Source: Candidatus Scalindua sp. (GTDB lineage: Bacteria > Planctomycetota > Brocadiia > Brocadiales > Scalinduaceae). Taken from it: DNA of 64,000 nt. The stretch lies in NCBI GenBank assembly GCA_030748215.1, contig JASMMK010000012.1, positions 95,873 through 159,872 of the forward strand. The letters are read 5' to 3'. Position 1 is the first letter of the stretch. Each line of letters begins with the position of its first letter. Both the position numbers and the translations under genes were made by a program. Below the pieces are notes generated by a model. That model searched no databases and was not told the origin of the DNA. It was given only the letters and a program-made list of their open reading frames with translations. Shown one piece after another: positions 17,161 through 27,223 of the stretch.

Positions 17161-18270
17161 ATGAAAAAGAAATTATTTTTATTGTCCAGTATATTGTTGC
17201 TAGTTAGCTCTCTCTTGTGGGTTAAGGATATGTTAGAGCCAGAGTGGAAACAATATCAGGTAGAGTATTATGAGCAGCAGCGAAAAGCAGTAGAGAAAAA
17301 GCTGCAAACCACAAGTGACGAAAAAACAGTAGCTGATTTAGAAACGAAACTCGCTAAGCTGCAAAAACCTAAGTACGAAATAAAGCAGATTCTTCTAAAG
17401 GGTGATTATGGTTGGGCTCAACAGAGTAACGGACAGAAAACAGATAGATGTATGACCTGTCATATTGATGAAGCAAAACTGACTGCATCTCATGAGACGG
17501 TAGTTAAAGAATTTCCATTTGATATTTATGGGTGTACGGTATGTCATGGTGGATCGGGTCGCTCACTTGACGAAGAGCACGCGCATCATGGAATTTTCAA
17601 ACATAAGAGGGCGATGCGCCAAAGATTGGATCATGCTGATGACCTTTTTGATATGTGGAATGAATTTGCTACTCTTTCTCTGGAAGAGGGTGCAGAATGG
17701 GCTAGCTATAAAAATCATACCATAACGGGTGAGAAGGCGATATATATGGGCAGTGGCAAATGTATGAGATGCCACACCGGGCTGACTGCTCCGCATGTAG
17801 AAAGATGGAAGAGGGTTAAATTTGAAAGCTTTAATGTTATCAAGGAAGCACCGGATTACATTAAAGGTGATGAAGATTATAGAGAAAAATGTTATGAGTG
17901 CCACACGACAGGCTACAACAAAGAGACGGGAACTTACGAAGAAGAGGGTATTACCTGTGAGGCTTGTCATGGGCCCGGTGAGGTATATGCGTTTTTTATG
18001 GATAGGGGCCAGGCAACAGAGGGTCAGAAAATAGCTAAAATCACACCTGCCTATAACAAATGTGGAGGGACTGAAGGGTGTCATCGAAGCAGGCGGCATG
18101 AGATGCGGGTGAAGTTCTTCAGAGACAGCAAGAAGCATGACGATTACGAATGGTTCAAGCCGAAGTATAAACGAATCGTAACTGAGGCATTAGAAGAGAA
18201 GAAAAGCGGTGGTGATGAAGAAGGATATGACCCTACAGCGCCTAAGCATAGGATAAGGTTCGTCAGGTGA
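17161..18270 (+). CDS. membrane-anchored multihaem cytochrome c (five CXXCH plus one atypical motif)
   Basis: The 369-residue protein has an N-terminal signal anchor (residues 4-21) followed by a charged coiled-coil linker (30-70). Canonical haem motifs are CMTCH (97-101), CTVCH (125-129), CMRCH (201-205), CYECH (244-248) and CEACH (266-270). A sixth candidate, CGGTEGCH (301-308), has five residues between the cysteines and would be non-canonical. The pattern and His-rich spacers resemble cytochrome c554-type proteins. In the operon it should take electrons from the Rieske protein or link it to the octahaem protein. It is exported to the compartment on the p-side. Confidence 0.92.
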   Translation: MKKKLFLLSSILLLVSSLLWVKDMLEPEWKQYQVEYYEQQRKAVEKKLQTTSDEKTVADLETKLAKLQKPKYEIKQILLKGDYGWAQQSNGQKTDRCMTCHIDEAKLTASHETVVKEFPFDIYGCTVCHGGSGRSLDEEHAHHGIFKHKRAMRQRLDHADDLFDMWNEFATLSLEEGAEWASYKNHTITGEKAIYMGSGKCMRCHTGLTAPHVERWKRVKFESFNVIKEAPDYIKGDEDYREKCYECHTTGYNKETGTYEEEGITCEACHGPGEVYAFFMDRGQATEGQKIAKITPAYNKCGGTEGCHRSRRHEMRVKFFRDSKKHDDYEWFKPKYKRIVTEALEEKKSGGDEEGYDPTAPKHRIRFVR

Positions 18271-18392
18271 TGTCTGTGAGTTGTTAGTGAAATAGTAGAA
18301 AATAATGAGATTAAAATGTTGTTCTAATATATACTTTATGAATGTTTATGTTTCGTTGTAATTTTTGATAAAAGAAAGGGAGGATTTTCATA

Positions 18393-20228
18393 ATGGATCT
18401 TCTGAAAACGTGTGCGGTTGTAGTTTTCTTTTCAGTTTTTTGCAGCTTGCATATTGCAAATGCATCAACTGATCAGGATTATATGGGCTCAGGTACGGGC
18501 GAATTAGACTATGTGGGTGCTGAAGCTGGCAAAGGAGCCTCCGCAGACAGCGTTGAAGGTCCTGGTTTAGAGCCTATCACTAAGAAACAACATGAAAGAG
18601 CAAAGAATTTTTATCACACAGTCTATCCGAGTGCTGCTGCCAGGGCTCTGTATAGTGACAACGTTGGACTAGAAAAAGGTGCAGGACCGTGGCAGGATTT
18701 CTATAAGCCAAAGCCGATGCATATGTACTGGTTCCCGGCACGGCATTATGTAAAGCCGGAGGGAACATACTATGATCAATTATTGGAGAAGTATAAGAAA
18801 GATCAGTGTATTGAGTGTCACGAAGAGGTTACTCCCGGCATCGTTCATGACTGGAGAGACTCAACACATGCAGATCCGAAAAAGAACAACTTTTTTGCCA
18901 TAAGGACAAAGCAGATTGAAGAGCTTATTGAGAGAGACCTGGATAAAGTTGGTTGTAACGAGTGTCACGGTGAGGATCATGACGAACTTCATATGCCAAC
19001 GCCGGATATATGTGGTAATTGCCATCCGAAGCAGGTTAATGAATATCTGGATGAAATGGATTATGGTCGACCTAACCATGTGGACACCTTTACGGCTAAT
19101 GTTGTGCCGCCTTGGTATCCTGAAGCAGCAAGACAGGGCTATTTAACAGCAATGTTTGGCTGTGACTACTGTCACGGTACTACTGAGAAGTGTGATATTT
19201 GCCACACAAGGCATAAGTTTACTGCGAAAGAGGGTAGAAGGCCTGAAGCATGCATGAGCTGTCACATGGGATATGACCATCCGGATGCTGAGTCCTACGG
19301 CGAGTCCAAGATGGGAATGATTTATCATATGGAAGGAGAGGAGTGGGACTGGGGCAAACCGCTTGGTGATATAGTAGCAGGTAAGGACTATAGAACCCCA
19401 ACCTGTCAATACTGCCATATGTATCAGGCAGAAGGGAAATTTACTCATACACTTGCTGCAAAGGGTATATGGCGAATGGGTACTGTGCCACCAAAAAGTG
19501 CAGAGTTTGAATCTTCATTGCAAGCATATCCTTATGGTGTAAAGTTGCCGCCATTAGATGCGAAGTTAGATATATATTCAGCAGCAAACAAAAAGAAAAG
19601 AGAGCAGTGGATAGAGATGTGTTCAAACTGTCATAGCCCTCGATGGGGAAGACTCTATCTGGAGAATCTGGATGACATGATGTTTGAGATGTGGAAGATG
19701 CAGGACAGGGCGCATTTGATTATGGATGGTCTGGCGGCAGCAGATGCCTTTGATCCTCCGGTATCAGAGCGTGATCCGTTCCCGATGGGTGAGGTTCTTG
19801 CGGACGCACTTGGCCCTGGATTGCTGGGAGAGGGTATCTATAATGCATTTAAGACCACTGGAGGTAAAGTACCGGTGTATGGTCCAATACTAGGTGTGTA
19901 TTCAGTCTTTATGGCAGGAAAAAACAATCCTTCACGTATTGAGAACCTGTATACCAACATGTGGTTTGGTGATAAAGCGCATGCTTACAAAGGTACTGCC
20001 CACGTTCAGCAGGATATATCATGGTGGTATGGTGCTTCGAAGGTATTCCAGGCTGTGAACGAAATGGAATCCGAGGCACAGCAGCTTTATCGTGCAAAAG
20101 AAGTTGATAACCTTCTTGGTAAAAAAGATAGAAAAAGATCAGCAGGAATGGTAGGCGGTATTATTGTGTTTGCCGGTCTTTTACTTGTAGGGGTTGTAGT
20201 AGCAGTCAGGATGAGAAAGAAGGATTAA
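18393..20228 (+). CDS. octahaem hydroxylamine-oxidoreductase-like cytochrome c with C-terminal membrane anchor
   Basis: At 611 residues it has a signal peptide (1-25), eight CXXCH motifs (starting at C139, C188, C207, C257, C267, C287, C338 and C410) and a C-terminal membrane helix (about 585-606) with a basic tail. The clustered haems 4-6 and the wide gap before haem 8 match the HAO family. HAO-like proteins of anammox bacteria oxidise or reduce hydroxylamine, hydrazine or nitrite. Whether this one has the haem-4 crosslinking Tyr that separates oxidative from reductive types cannot be decided without alignment. GGGAGG precedes the ATG. It is the last gene of the Rieske/b operon, with a terminator 50 bases after its stop. 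Confidence 0.94.
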   Translation: MDLLKTCAVVVFFSVFCSLHIANASTDQDYMGSGTGELDYVGAEAGKGASADSVEGPGLEPITKKQHERAKNFYHTVYPSAAARALYSDNVGLEKGAGPWQDFYKPKPMHMYWFPARHYVKPEGTYYDQLLEKYKKDQCIECHEEVTPGIVHDWRDSTHADPKKNNFFAIRTKQIEELIERDLDKVGCNECHGEDHDELHMPTPDICGNCHPKQVNEYLDEMDYGRPNHVDTFTANVVPPWYPEAARQGYLTAMFGCDYCHGTTEKCDICHTRHKFTAKEGRRPEACMSCHMGYDHPDAESYGESKMGMIYHMEGEEWDWGKPLGDIVAGKDYRTPTCQYCHMYQAEGKFTHTLAAKGIWRMGTVPPKSAEFESSLQAYPYGVKLPPLDAKLDIYSAANKKKREQWIEMCSNCHSPRWGRLYLENLDDMMFEMWKMQDRAHLIMDGLAAADAFDPPVSERDPFPMGEVLADALGPGLLGEGIYNAFKTTGGKVPVYGPILGVYSVFMAGKNNPSRIENLYTNMWFGDKAHAYKGTAHVQQDISWWYGASKVFQAVNEMESEAQQLYRAKEVDNLLGKKDRKRSAGMVGGIIVFAGLLLVGVVVAVRMRKKD

Positions 20229-20278
20229 AATAATAGAGTAATTATGAAGAATTACATACTATTCAGAATAAAAAGAGA

Positions 20279-20307
20279 GGCGCTCGATTTCGAGCGCCTT
20301 TTTTTTT
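20279..20307 (+). terminator. rho-independent terminator of the Rieske/b operon
   Basis: A 9-bp GC-rich perfect stem (20279-20287 with 20290-20298; GGCGCTCGA) with an ATTT-type tight loop is followed by nine T residues. It ends the six-gene operon cleanly before the FAD oxidoreductase genes. Confidence 0.93.
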
Positions 20308-20475
20308 GCAGTAGATTTGGATTATAAACAAAGATGTTATTGCCGCCAGTAATATAAACAGAAAATGTAGAAGCAAAAGTACTTACAAATAGCTTTATTA
20401 ACCTTGATTTATCAGTTAAATGCTAATAAACTCCCAGATAGGGACTTTGTAGGATTATTAGGAAGCCATCAACAA

Positions 20476-21855
20476 ATGTATAATAAATTGTTACTCAAGA
20501 ACGGTTCTAAGATTGCAATAATAGGCGGTGGGCCTGGAGGAAGTTTTTTTGCGCATTTTGCTTCACGGTATGCGAAAGAAGCGGGTATTGATGTATCTGT
20601 AAAGATATATGACAAGAAGAGCTTCCGCCAGAGAGGTCCATGTGGTTGTAATATGTGTGCAGGGGTCATTTCTGAAAATCTTTTTAATGGCCTGGAAGAA
20701 GAGGAAATAAATATTGCAGATTTCTGCGTACAAAGAAAAATAGAAGGGTATTGTTTCAAAACTCAGGATGAGAGCGTAGTTCTTCATCATCCTGTGCCGG
20801 GACACATACCAAAGATTGTTACAGTATTTAGAGGAAATGGACCTTTGCAGTCAGAACACGATGGCAATGTCAGTTTTGACGACTATCTTTTGAACCATGT
20901 AAAAGAGCAGGGAGTAGAGATAATTTCCGAAGTAGTTAAGGATTTTGAGTTGCCGGATAGAAAGGGAGATCCGGTAAAAGTAATTTGTGGTGCTGGAAAT
21001 TCTAAAAGTGAATTTGAGGCTGACCTTGTAGTAGGTGCTTTTGGCGTAAATACCGGAATGATGGAAAAAGTGGGTAATATGGGTTTTGGATATAAACCAC
21101 CAAGGACAGTCCGAACATGTCAGTGTGAAATAATGCTTAGCCAGGAGCATATTGAAAAAACATTTGGTAATAATGTTTTTGTTTTTGCTTTAGGCAAAAG
21201 TGAGCTTAAATTTGCATCTATTACGCCAAAGGCGGACTATGTTACTGTTAATTTAGTAGGGAGAAAAGATTTAACAAGAAACAACTTGATTGACTTTCTT
21301 AAACATCCGGCAGTAAAGAATTTAATGCCGGAAAAATGGGAAATTCCTGATAACTTTTGTATGTGTATCTCTAAGATTCCCATAACTTATGCAAAGCATC
21401 CATTTGCAGACAGGGTTGTTGTTTTAGGGGATGCAAGTATTTCAAGATCCTATAAAAGCGGGATTGAGTCTGCTTTTAACATGGCAAAGATGTCTGCTTA
21501 TACGGCATTTAAAAATGGAGTATCGGCAAGTTCATTTATGAATGGTTATTTTAAACCGGCAAAAAAGCTTGTGGCCAGAGACAACTTTTACGGAATTATG
21601 ATGCTCAAAATTAATGATTACATATCATCTAACAGAGAATTAGCAAATAGACAAGTAAGACTTGTAAGATCCGCTGAAGATACAAAAACTGCAAGTCAGA
21701 TTAATGAGATACTATGGAATATGCTTACAGGAAATGTACCATATAAAGAAATATTTATTAAAGCAATGAGCTTGCGCCTAATATCTAAAACGTTGCCGTT
21801 TAGTCCTCTTTCGTGGATAAGGGATGAGAGTAGGAATTCTAGCAACGTTAAATAA
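20476..21855 (+). CDS. FAD-dependent oxidoreductase, geranylgeranyl-reductase family
   Basis: The 459-residue flavoprotein has the N-terminal FAD motif IIGGGPGGSFFAHFA, a Cys-containing GPCGCNMCAGVIS motif (the position of the PCGCG-type motif in geranylgeranyl reductases) and the second FAD motif VVVLGDASIS. Family members saturate isoprenoid chains of lipids, quinones or chlorophyll. The lipid substrate here is unknown. I chose the ATG at 20476, which has AGGAAG ten bases upstream and aligns with the start of the neighbouring paralogue; an upstream TTG (20404) would add 24 unlike residues. It is a close paralogue of the N-terminal half of the next gene. Confidence 0.85.
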   Translation: MYNKLLLKNGSKIAIIGGGPGGSFFAHFASRYAKEAGIDVSVKIYDKKSFRQRGPCGCNMCAGVISENLFNGLEEEEINIADFCVQRKIEGYCFKTQDESVVLHHPVPGHIPKIVTVFRGNGPLQSEHDGNVSFDDYLLNHVKEQGVEIISEVVKDFELPDRKGDPVKVICGAGNSKSEFEADLVVGAFGVNTGMMEKVGNMGFGYKPPRTVRTCQCEIMLSQEHIEKTFGNNVFVFALGKSELKFASITPKADYVTVNLVGRKDLTRNNLIDFLKHPAVKNLMPEKWEIPDNFCMCISKIPITYAKHPFADRVVVLGDASISRSYKSGIESAFNMAKMSAYTAFKNGVSASSFMNGYFKPAKKLVARDNFYGIMMLKINDYISSNRELANRQVRLVRSAEDTKTASQINEILWNMLTGNVPYKEIFIKAMSLRLISKTLPFSPLSWIRDESRNSSNVK

Positions 21856-21870
21856 GGAATAGATTATCAA

Positions 21871-24603
21871 ATGAAAGATAGGGATTACTTTCTGAAAGAT
21901 GGTTCAAAAATTGCCATAGTCGGTGGTGGGCCGGCTGGAAGCTTTTTTGCACATTTTGTGTTAAAAAATGCTAAGCAAAGAGGGATAAATGTTGATATTA
22001 CTATTTTCGAGGGAAAAAGCTTTTGTCAAAAGGGGCCTCGGGGATGCAATATGTGTCCGGGAGTTATATCAGAAAAGCTTTATGGAGAATTAAAGGAAAA
22101 TGATATGCTTCCGCCGGATCGATGTGTGCAGAAGGAGATCAAAGGTTACTATTTCCATACTCATGATGGCTGTGTGGAAGTTAAGAATCCTAAACCGTCT
22201 GCAGACAAAAAAATATTAACTGTTTATAGAGGTGATGGACCAATGTTTTCATCACAATCTATTAGTACAAGTTTTGACAATTTTCTATTAAACCATGTAG
22301 AAGGTATGGGGGCTAACATAAGTTCTGATATCGTAAGTAACATTATTTTGCCATCAAATAAGAAGGAACAAATAAAAGTATATTTTGGTAAGAAGGGCTC
22401 CTGGAGAGTAATGAATGCCGATTTGGTGGTAGGCGCGTTTGGGTTGAATACCGGTATGCTGGAAAAAGTAAAGAGAATGGAAATTGGCTATATACCGCCC
22501 AAAACTGTTAGAGCTTGCCAGGCAGAGATTTATGTAGGCGGCAGGAATGGAAGTAAATATACTGATAATTGTATAGACGTTTTTTCGCTAGGAATAAAAC
22601 AGATTACGTATGCCTCTTTCACACCAAGAGGAGACTATTTAACTGTTACACTGGTTGGTAATACTGATTTGAACAAGGCTCATCTGATAGAATTTCTTAA
22701 CCATCCTATTGTGCGCCGCACTTTTCCACAGGAAGGTTGGAAGTTGCCAAAGAACTTTTGTATCTGTTTTCCCAAGATAAATATTACGCAGGCCAAGAAC
22801 CCGTTTGCTGATAGATTCGTTGTTGTGGGCAGCGCGGGCATTTCGAGATATTACAAGCACGGTATTGAGTCCGCATTTATTACTTCCAGGATAGCGGCAA
22901 ATAGTGTGTTTGAATCCGGTGTCTCTGAAAACGCTCTCAGAACAGGTTATTATAAACCGGCAATGAAGATTTTAGGATCTGACAGCACGTATGGAAGATG
23001 GGTCTTTAGTCTTAACGATTATATTACCTCCAGAAAGAGTATTTCGGCCGGCTATTTTTCATTCCTTAAGTCAGAAAAGAAAAAACCTGTTGCCAAAATT
23101 CAGTTGGAATTTTTATGGAATATGTTTACGGGAAGTATACCATTTAAGAAATTATTTATAAAGGTATTCGATCCCGCATTGCAGTTAAGATTATTACCTG
23201 TAACCGTGACTGTATGGACTCAGCAGATACTTGGATCTGCTGTTGGTGGTGGCAAATTAAGACGCGAGAGGGTATTAAAGAGTTTTGCCGATAAAGGGCT
23301 TGGCCCTCTTGAGGATGGTCAGACAGTGGTTGTTATAGGAGGAGGTCCAGGTGGGACGAGTTGTGCAATTACGCTTAGCAGATTGGCAAAAAGACGTAAC
23401 ATCGATTTGGATATAGTATTGTATGAAGGTAAAGATTTTGGAAAAGATGAACAGTTTAATCCATGTGTAGGTGTGCTGTCTCCACCTGTTGAAGAGATAT
23501 TAGAAAAGAAATTAGAAGTTCCGTTTCCACATGAACTTGTATTGGAGAAAATACCGGCTTATTATCTGCATTCTGATGACGAAGACATAAAGCTGGAAGG
23601 CAATGGAGAGGAATCATGTGCGGTGAATAGAATGTTATTTGATAATTATCTTTTGCATTGTGCTAAAGATGCAGGAGTAAAAATAATACATGGCAGAATA
23701 ACAAATATTGATATTGAGCCCAGCGGTGTAATGGTTTATAGCGAAAAGGATAATAGACGTGCAGATGTTGTTGTAGGCGCGTTTGGTCTGGATGAAGGGG
23801 CTTGTAAAGTTTTTGAAAAGGCAACTCGTTATCGAACAGGCCACTATATGAGTACTATTTTAACCAAGTTTTATCCGGAAAAGGAAGAAATGGAAAAATT
23901 TGGAAATGCTATACATGCATTTCTTCCCTCATTGAGGGGAATAGAGTTTGGTGCCATAACTCCCAAAATCGATCATTTTGATATTAACATTGCCGGTTCA
24001 AAAATTAATTGGCGTTGGATGGATAACTTTCTTTTAATGCCTCAGGTTACCAAGGTTTTACCATCTAATTTTGCTATGCAGAGGCACGATTTATTTTATA
24101 GCCGTTGGCAGTTTCCGACTTCTCCTGCAAAAAACCTCTTTGGGGATAGATATGTCACAGTAGGAGATGCTGCAGGTATTATTCGTGCATTTAAGGGGAA
24201 AGGCGTGAATACTGCCTGTTTGACAGGGATAAGGGCAGCAGAGGTCATGGTGGACGATGGTATATCAAAAGAAGCTTTTAAGGATTATTATAATAGCTTT
24301 TCGTATATAACCGGTGATCTTCCGTATGGAAAAGTCATTAGAATGCTTGCCGGATTCAGCGCACATTATGGGCTCTTTACCCCCATGATTAAATTGGCAA
24401 AGGAAGATAAGGAATTTAGAACAGCTTTTTTCGAATCTGTTGCAGGCAGCAAGATGTTTAAAGAAATAATTTATGAAACTATTAGCTTGCAATTATCCTG
24501 GAAAGTGGTGAAAATTTTTATTACGTGGTTTTTTAAGCAATTTTCTTTTATATCACGGATAATAAAACCTATTAGCAAGATTGTAACTAATAAGCAAGCA
24601 TGA
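21871..24603 (+). CDS. double-domain FAD-dependent oxidoreductase (two fused geranylgeranyl-reductase-like units)
   Basis: The 910-residue protein is two flavoprotein modules in one chain. Module 1 (about 1-450) has VGGGPAGSFFAHF, GPRGCNMCPGVIS and VVVGSAGIS, and closely resembles the preceding gene. Module 2 (about 480-850) has its own IGGGPGGTSCAI, a Cys motif NPCVGVLSPPV, the FYSRWQFP segment and the VTVGDAAGIIRAFKGKG flavin motif, the latter closer to typical family members. AAGGAA precedes the ATG. Only 15 bases separate it from the previous gene, so the two are co-expressed. The three homologous modules suggest a multi-step or heteromeric lipid/quinone reduction (inference). I recall no standard family with this fusion. 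Confidence 0.87.
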   Translation: MKDRDYFLKDGSKIAIVGGGPAGSFFAHFVLKNAKQRGINVDITIFEGKSFCQKGPRGCNMCPGVISEKLYGELKENDMLPPDRCVQKEIKGYYFHTHDGCVEVKNPKPSADKKILTVYRGDGPMFSSQSISTSFDNFLLNHVEGMGANISSDIVSNIILPSNKKEQIKVYFGKKGSWRVMNADLVVGAFGLNTGMLEKVKRMEIGYIPPKTVRACQAEIYVGGRNGSKYTDNCIDVFSLGIKQITYASFTPRGDYLTVTLVGNTDLNKAHLIEFLNHPIVRRTFPQEGWKLPKNFCICFPKINITQAKNPFADRFVVVGSAGISRYYKHGIESAFITSRIAANSVFESGVSENALRTGYYKPAMKILGSDSTYGRWVFSLNDYITSRKSISAGYFSFLKSEKKKPVAKIQLEFLWNMFTGSIPFKKLFIKVFDPALQLRLLPVTVTVWTQQILGSAVGGGKLRRERVLKSFADKGLGPLEDGQTVVVIGGGPGGTSCAITLSRLAKRRNIDLDIVLYEGKDFGKDEQFNPCVGVLSPPVEEILEKKLEVPFPHELVLEKIPAYYLHSDDEDIKLEGNGEESCAVNRMLFDNYLLHCAKDAGVKIIHGRITNIDIEPSGVMVYSEKDNRRADVVVGAFGLDEGACKVFEKATRYRTGHYMSTILTKFYPEKEEMEKFGNAIHAFLPSLRGIEFGAITPKIDHFDINIAGSKINWRWMDNFLLMPQVTKVLPSNFAMQRHDLFYSRWQFPTSPAKNLFGDRYVTVGDAAGIIRAFKGKGVNTACLTGIRAAEVMVDDGISKEAFKDYYNSFSYITGDLPYGKVIRMLAGFSAHYGLFTPMIKLAKEDKEFRTAFFESVAGSKMFKEIIYETISLQLSWKVVKIFITWFFKQFSFISRIIKPISKIVTNKQA

Positions 24604-24612
24604 GGGGAAAAA

Positions 24613-27096
24613 ATGGATAAAAAAGGAATCTATATTTTAGAAGTCTTTAAGAGAAAAGGACCTTTATCTTTAATCCTTGAACAGCTGGGATCCTCGTTGA
24701 AGGCTTTAGAAATCAAATCTATAAAAAAGAAAATGATACTTGTGTTTTTGATACTGGCACTTATTCCTTTGTTGGCAATGAGGTTAGTGGTTTATCCTAA
24801 AGCGCAGGATGCATTACAAACATCTTTAATACAAAATCTACAAAGTGTTGGCCACAAGCAGGCGGAACTCATTAAAGGTTGGACAGAAGAGAGAAAGGGT
24901 GACGTGAGGGTTATTGCGGAAAATCCTTTTACGCTTCTTGCTTCCAGAATAGACACTAATGATAAACGATTCTGGCGGCTTTTGAGGTATACTCACTATA
25001 TAAGATACGAGTATGGCTATAAGGAGGTTCTTATAAGTGATACTGAAGGTACCATTCATGTCTCTACTCAAAAGGGCAGAATAGGCGCAGATGTCTCTGA
25101 GCAGGAATATTTTAAAAAGGCGATGAACGGAGAAACCTTCGCATCACAGGTATTTCCCTCAAAGGAACTCGTTGAAAATAAATACGGCAGAATGGAAACA
25201 GGTGTTCCAACCATGGTTGTTGCAACTCCAATTACTGATCAAAATAAAATAATGGGTGTTGCATGCCTCAGGGTTGACGTTGAGAAAATAAGTGAATTAA
25301 TGAGGAGTATAAAGCTAGGGGCAAGTGGAGAAACATATCTTATTAATAAGCAGGGATATATGATAACAGAGTCTCGATTCGTAACTGATTTAAGGAATGA
25401 GGGTTTGATAGAAAGTGATTCTACTCTTGAAGTTAAACTGATCAACCCTGAAGCGGGGAAATTAACAAAATCGGTTGCAGAGTGTTTGAAAGGACACACG
25501 GGTTCTGATGGAGAGGGTTATTTAGATTATAGGGGAGTGAAGGTAATAGGTTTCTGGCAATGGATTCCGGAACTGGATTGGGGAGTAATTGCTGAGATTG
25601 ATTATGACGAAGGTTATATAGAAGTTCACAAACTACGTAAAAATGTTAATACAATTATGATTATAGTTTCTTTAGGGGTAGTGTTGCTTGCTGTTTTTAT
25701 GGGTCAAAGGATGGTGGCTCCAATTCTGTATCTCACAGATGCCACAAGGAAGATGAATGCAGGTGATCTTACTCAAGAAGTGAATATTCGTACCAGGGAT
25801 GAAATCGGTGAACTTGCAGTCTCTTTTAACATGATGACCAGGACCTTAAAAAATAGAAATGAGGAACTTCAATCGTCAAATATTTTTATGGAATCAATGT
25901 TTGATGCCATAAGAGATCCTATGACCGTCCTGGATTCAGAGGGAACCATTATGCAGGTTAATCAGGTTGCAATGGATACGTACGGAGAGGACATCATTGG
26001 ACAAAAATGTTTCTGTGTTTATAAAGGCAGAGACTCTATTTGTGATCATTGCCCCACAATGGAGTCAATTGAGTCATTGTTACCTGCTACGGCAGAGCAC
26101 TATGTGGAAAGGGACAAAAAATATGTATTCATTGCCTCTTATCCTATCTTGAATAAAGAAGGAAAGTTGGAATCAATAATAAAACTGGTTAGAGACATTA
26201 CTGAGCAGAAAAAACTAGAAAAGGAACTCCAGGAGTATACGGCAAATCTGGAAAAGACCGTTGAAGAAAGAACAATTGATCTGAAATCAACAAATGAAGA
26301 GCTGAAGCAACGAAGCGTCGAGATAGAACAGGCAAATGAAGAATTGCGCAGCCTTGACAAGATGAAAGACGTAATGATTCGAGATGTAACTCATGAATTA
26401 AAATCACCGGTAGCGCAGGTTCAAATGGCCTTAGATCTTTGGACTGATGAGGCAAGTAAAGAAAAAGTAGATAAGGAGAAAGGGAAAAAATTAAGTAAAA
26501 TAATTGACGATAACATTCAAAGACTTAAGAAAACTATACAAAGTATATTGGATCTGTCAGTATTGGAGTCTGGCCGTGTGGCATATCAAAAGGAAAAACT
26601 GAATATGGAGGAAATCGTAATTCAAACGGCTGAAGGCTTAAAATTAATAGCTGAGAAGAAAAAGTTAATATTAACAACCAGGATTCCTGATAAGTTGCCG
26701 GAAGTGTTAGGCGACAGAACAGAGGTGACAAGGGTTATTTCTAATTTAATAGATAATGCTATAAAATACTCTGAAACTGGAGAAATTGTTGTGTCTGCGC
26801 TGAGAAGGCGCAAGGAGATAGAAATAGCAGTTAAAGATCAAGGGATTGGCTTGATCACGCCAAAGGGAAGCTTCGATAAGCTTTTTAGTAGATTTTACCA
26901 GGAAAGGGCAAGTGCTGACGGTTCCGGTGTAGGCCTCGCTATATGTAAGAAGATTATAAATGCGCATGGTGGGAAAATATGGGTTGAAAGTGAAGGTAAG
27001 GGAAAAGGCACAACATTCAGATTTACATTACCAGTAGCCTTTGGCATCCAAAAAGGCGCAGATTTCTCAACTCAGAAATCACAGGAGATCACGTAA
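24613..27096 (+). CDS. membrane sensor histidine kinase (dCache-HAMP-PAS-HisKA-HATPase)
   Basis: The 827-residue protein has a first membrane helix (about 43-60), an extracytoplasmic dCache-type sensor (about 65-340), a second helix (about 345-365), HAMP (365-420), PAS (about 430-540, with a CDHCP Cys pair), a coiled coil (540-590) and the kinase core. The phospho-acceptor is H594 in THELKSP, followed by the N box NLIDNAIKYS, the G1 box DQGIGL and GSGVGLAICKKI. It starts 9 bases after the FAD oxidoreductase gene with AGGGG ahead of the ATG, so it may be part of the same operon. The receiver gene at 27224 is the likely partner. Confidence 0.92.
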   Translation: MDKKGIYILEVFKRKGPLSLILEQLGSSLKALEIKSIKKKMILVFLILALIPLLAMRLVVYPKAQDALQTSLIQNLQSVGHKQAELIKGWTEERKGDVRVIAENPFTLLASRIDTNDKRFWRLLRYTHYIRYEYGYKEVLISDTEGTIHVSTQKGRIGADVSEQEYFKKAMNGETFASQVFPSKELVENKYGRMETGVPTMVVATPITDQNKIMGVACLRVDVEKISELMRSIKLGASGETYLINKQGYMITESRFVTDLRNEGLIESDSTLEVKLINPEAGKLTKSVAECLKGHTGSDGEGYLDYRGVKVIGFWQWIPELDWGVIAEIDYDEGYIEVHKLRKNVNTIMIIVSLGVVLLAVFMGQRMVAPILYLTDATRKMNAGDLTQEVNIRTRDEIGELAVSFNMMTRTLKNRNEELQSSNIFMESMFDAIRDPMTVLDSEGTIMQVNQVAMDTYGEDIIGQKCFCVYKGRDSICDHCPTMESIESLLPATAEHYVERDKKYVFIASYPILNKEGKLESIIKLVRDITEQKKLEKELQEYTANLEKTVEERTIDLKSTNEELKQRSVEIEQANEELRSLDKMKDVMIRDVTHELKSPVAQVQMALDLWTDEASKEKVDKEKGKKLSKIIDDNIQRLKKTIQSILDLSVLESGRVAYQKEKLNMEEIVIQTAEGLKLIAEKKKLILTTRIPDKLPEVLGDRTEVTRVISNLIDNAIKYSETGEIVVSALRRRKEIEIAVKDQGIGLITPKGSFDKLFSRFYQERASADGSGVGLAICKKIINAHGGKIWVESEGKGKGTTFRFTLPVAFGIQKGADFSTQKSQEIT

Positions 27097-27223
27097 TTTT
27101 AAAGATGGAAATTTCCAGTACGATTTGTATAGTATATCATTTGAATGTAAGGGTTTGCCCTTTCAGTGATAGAAGTGCAAGTTTTGATTGCAAACATATG
27201 AACTAATGAAAGGAGAATAGAGG

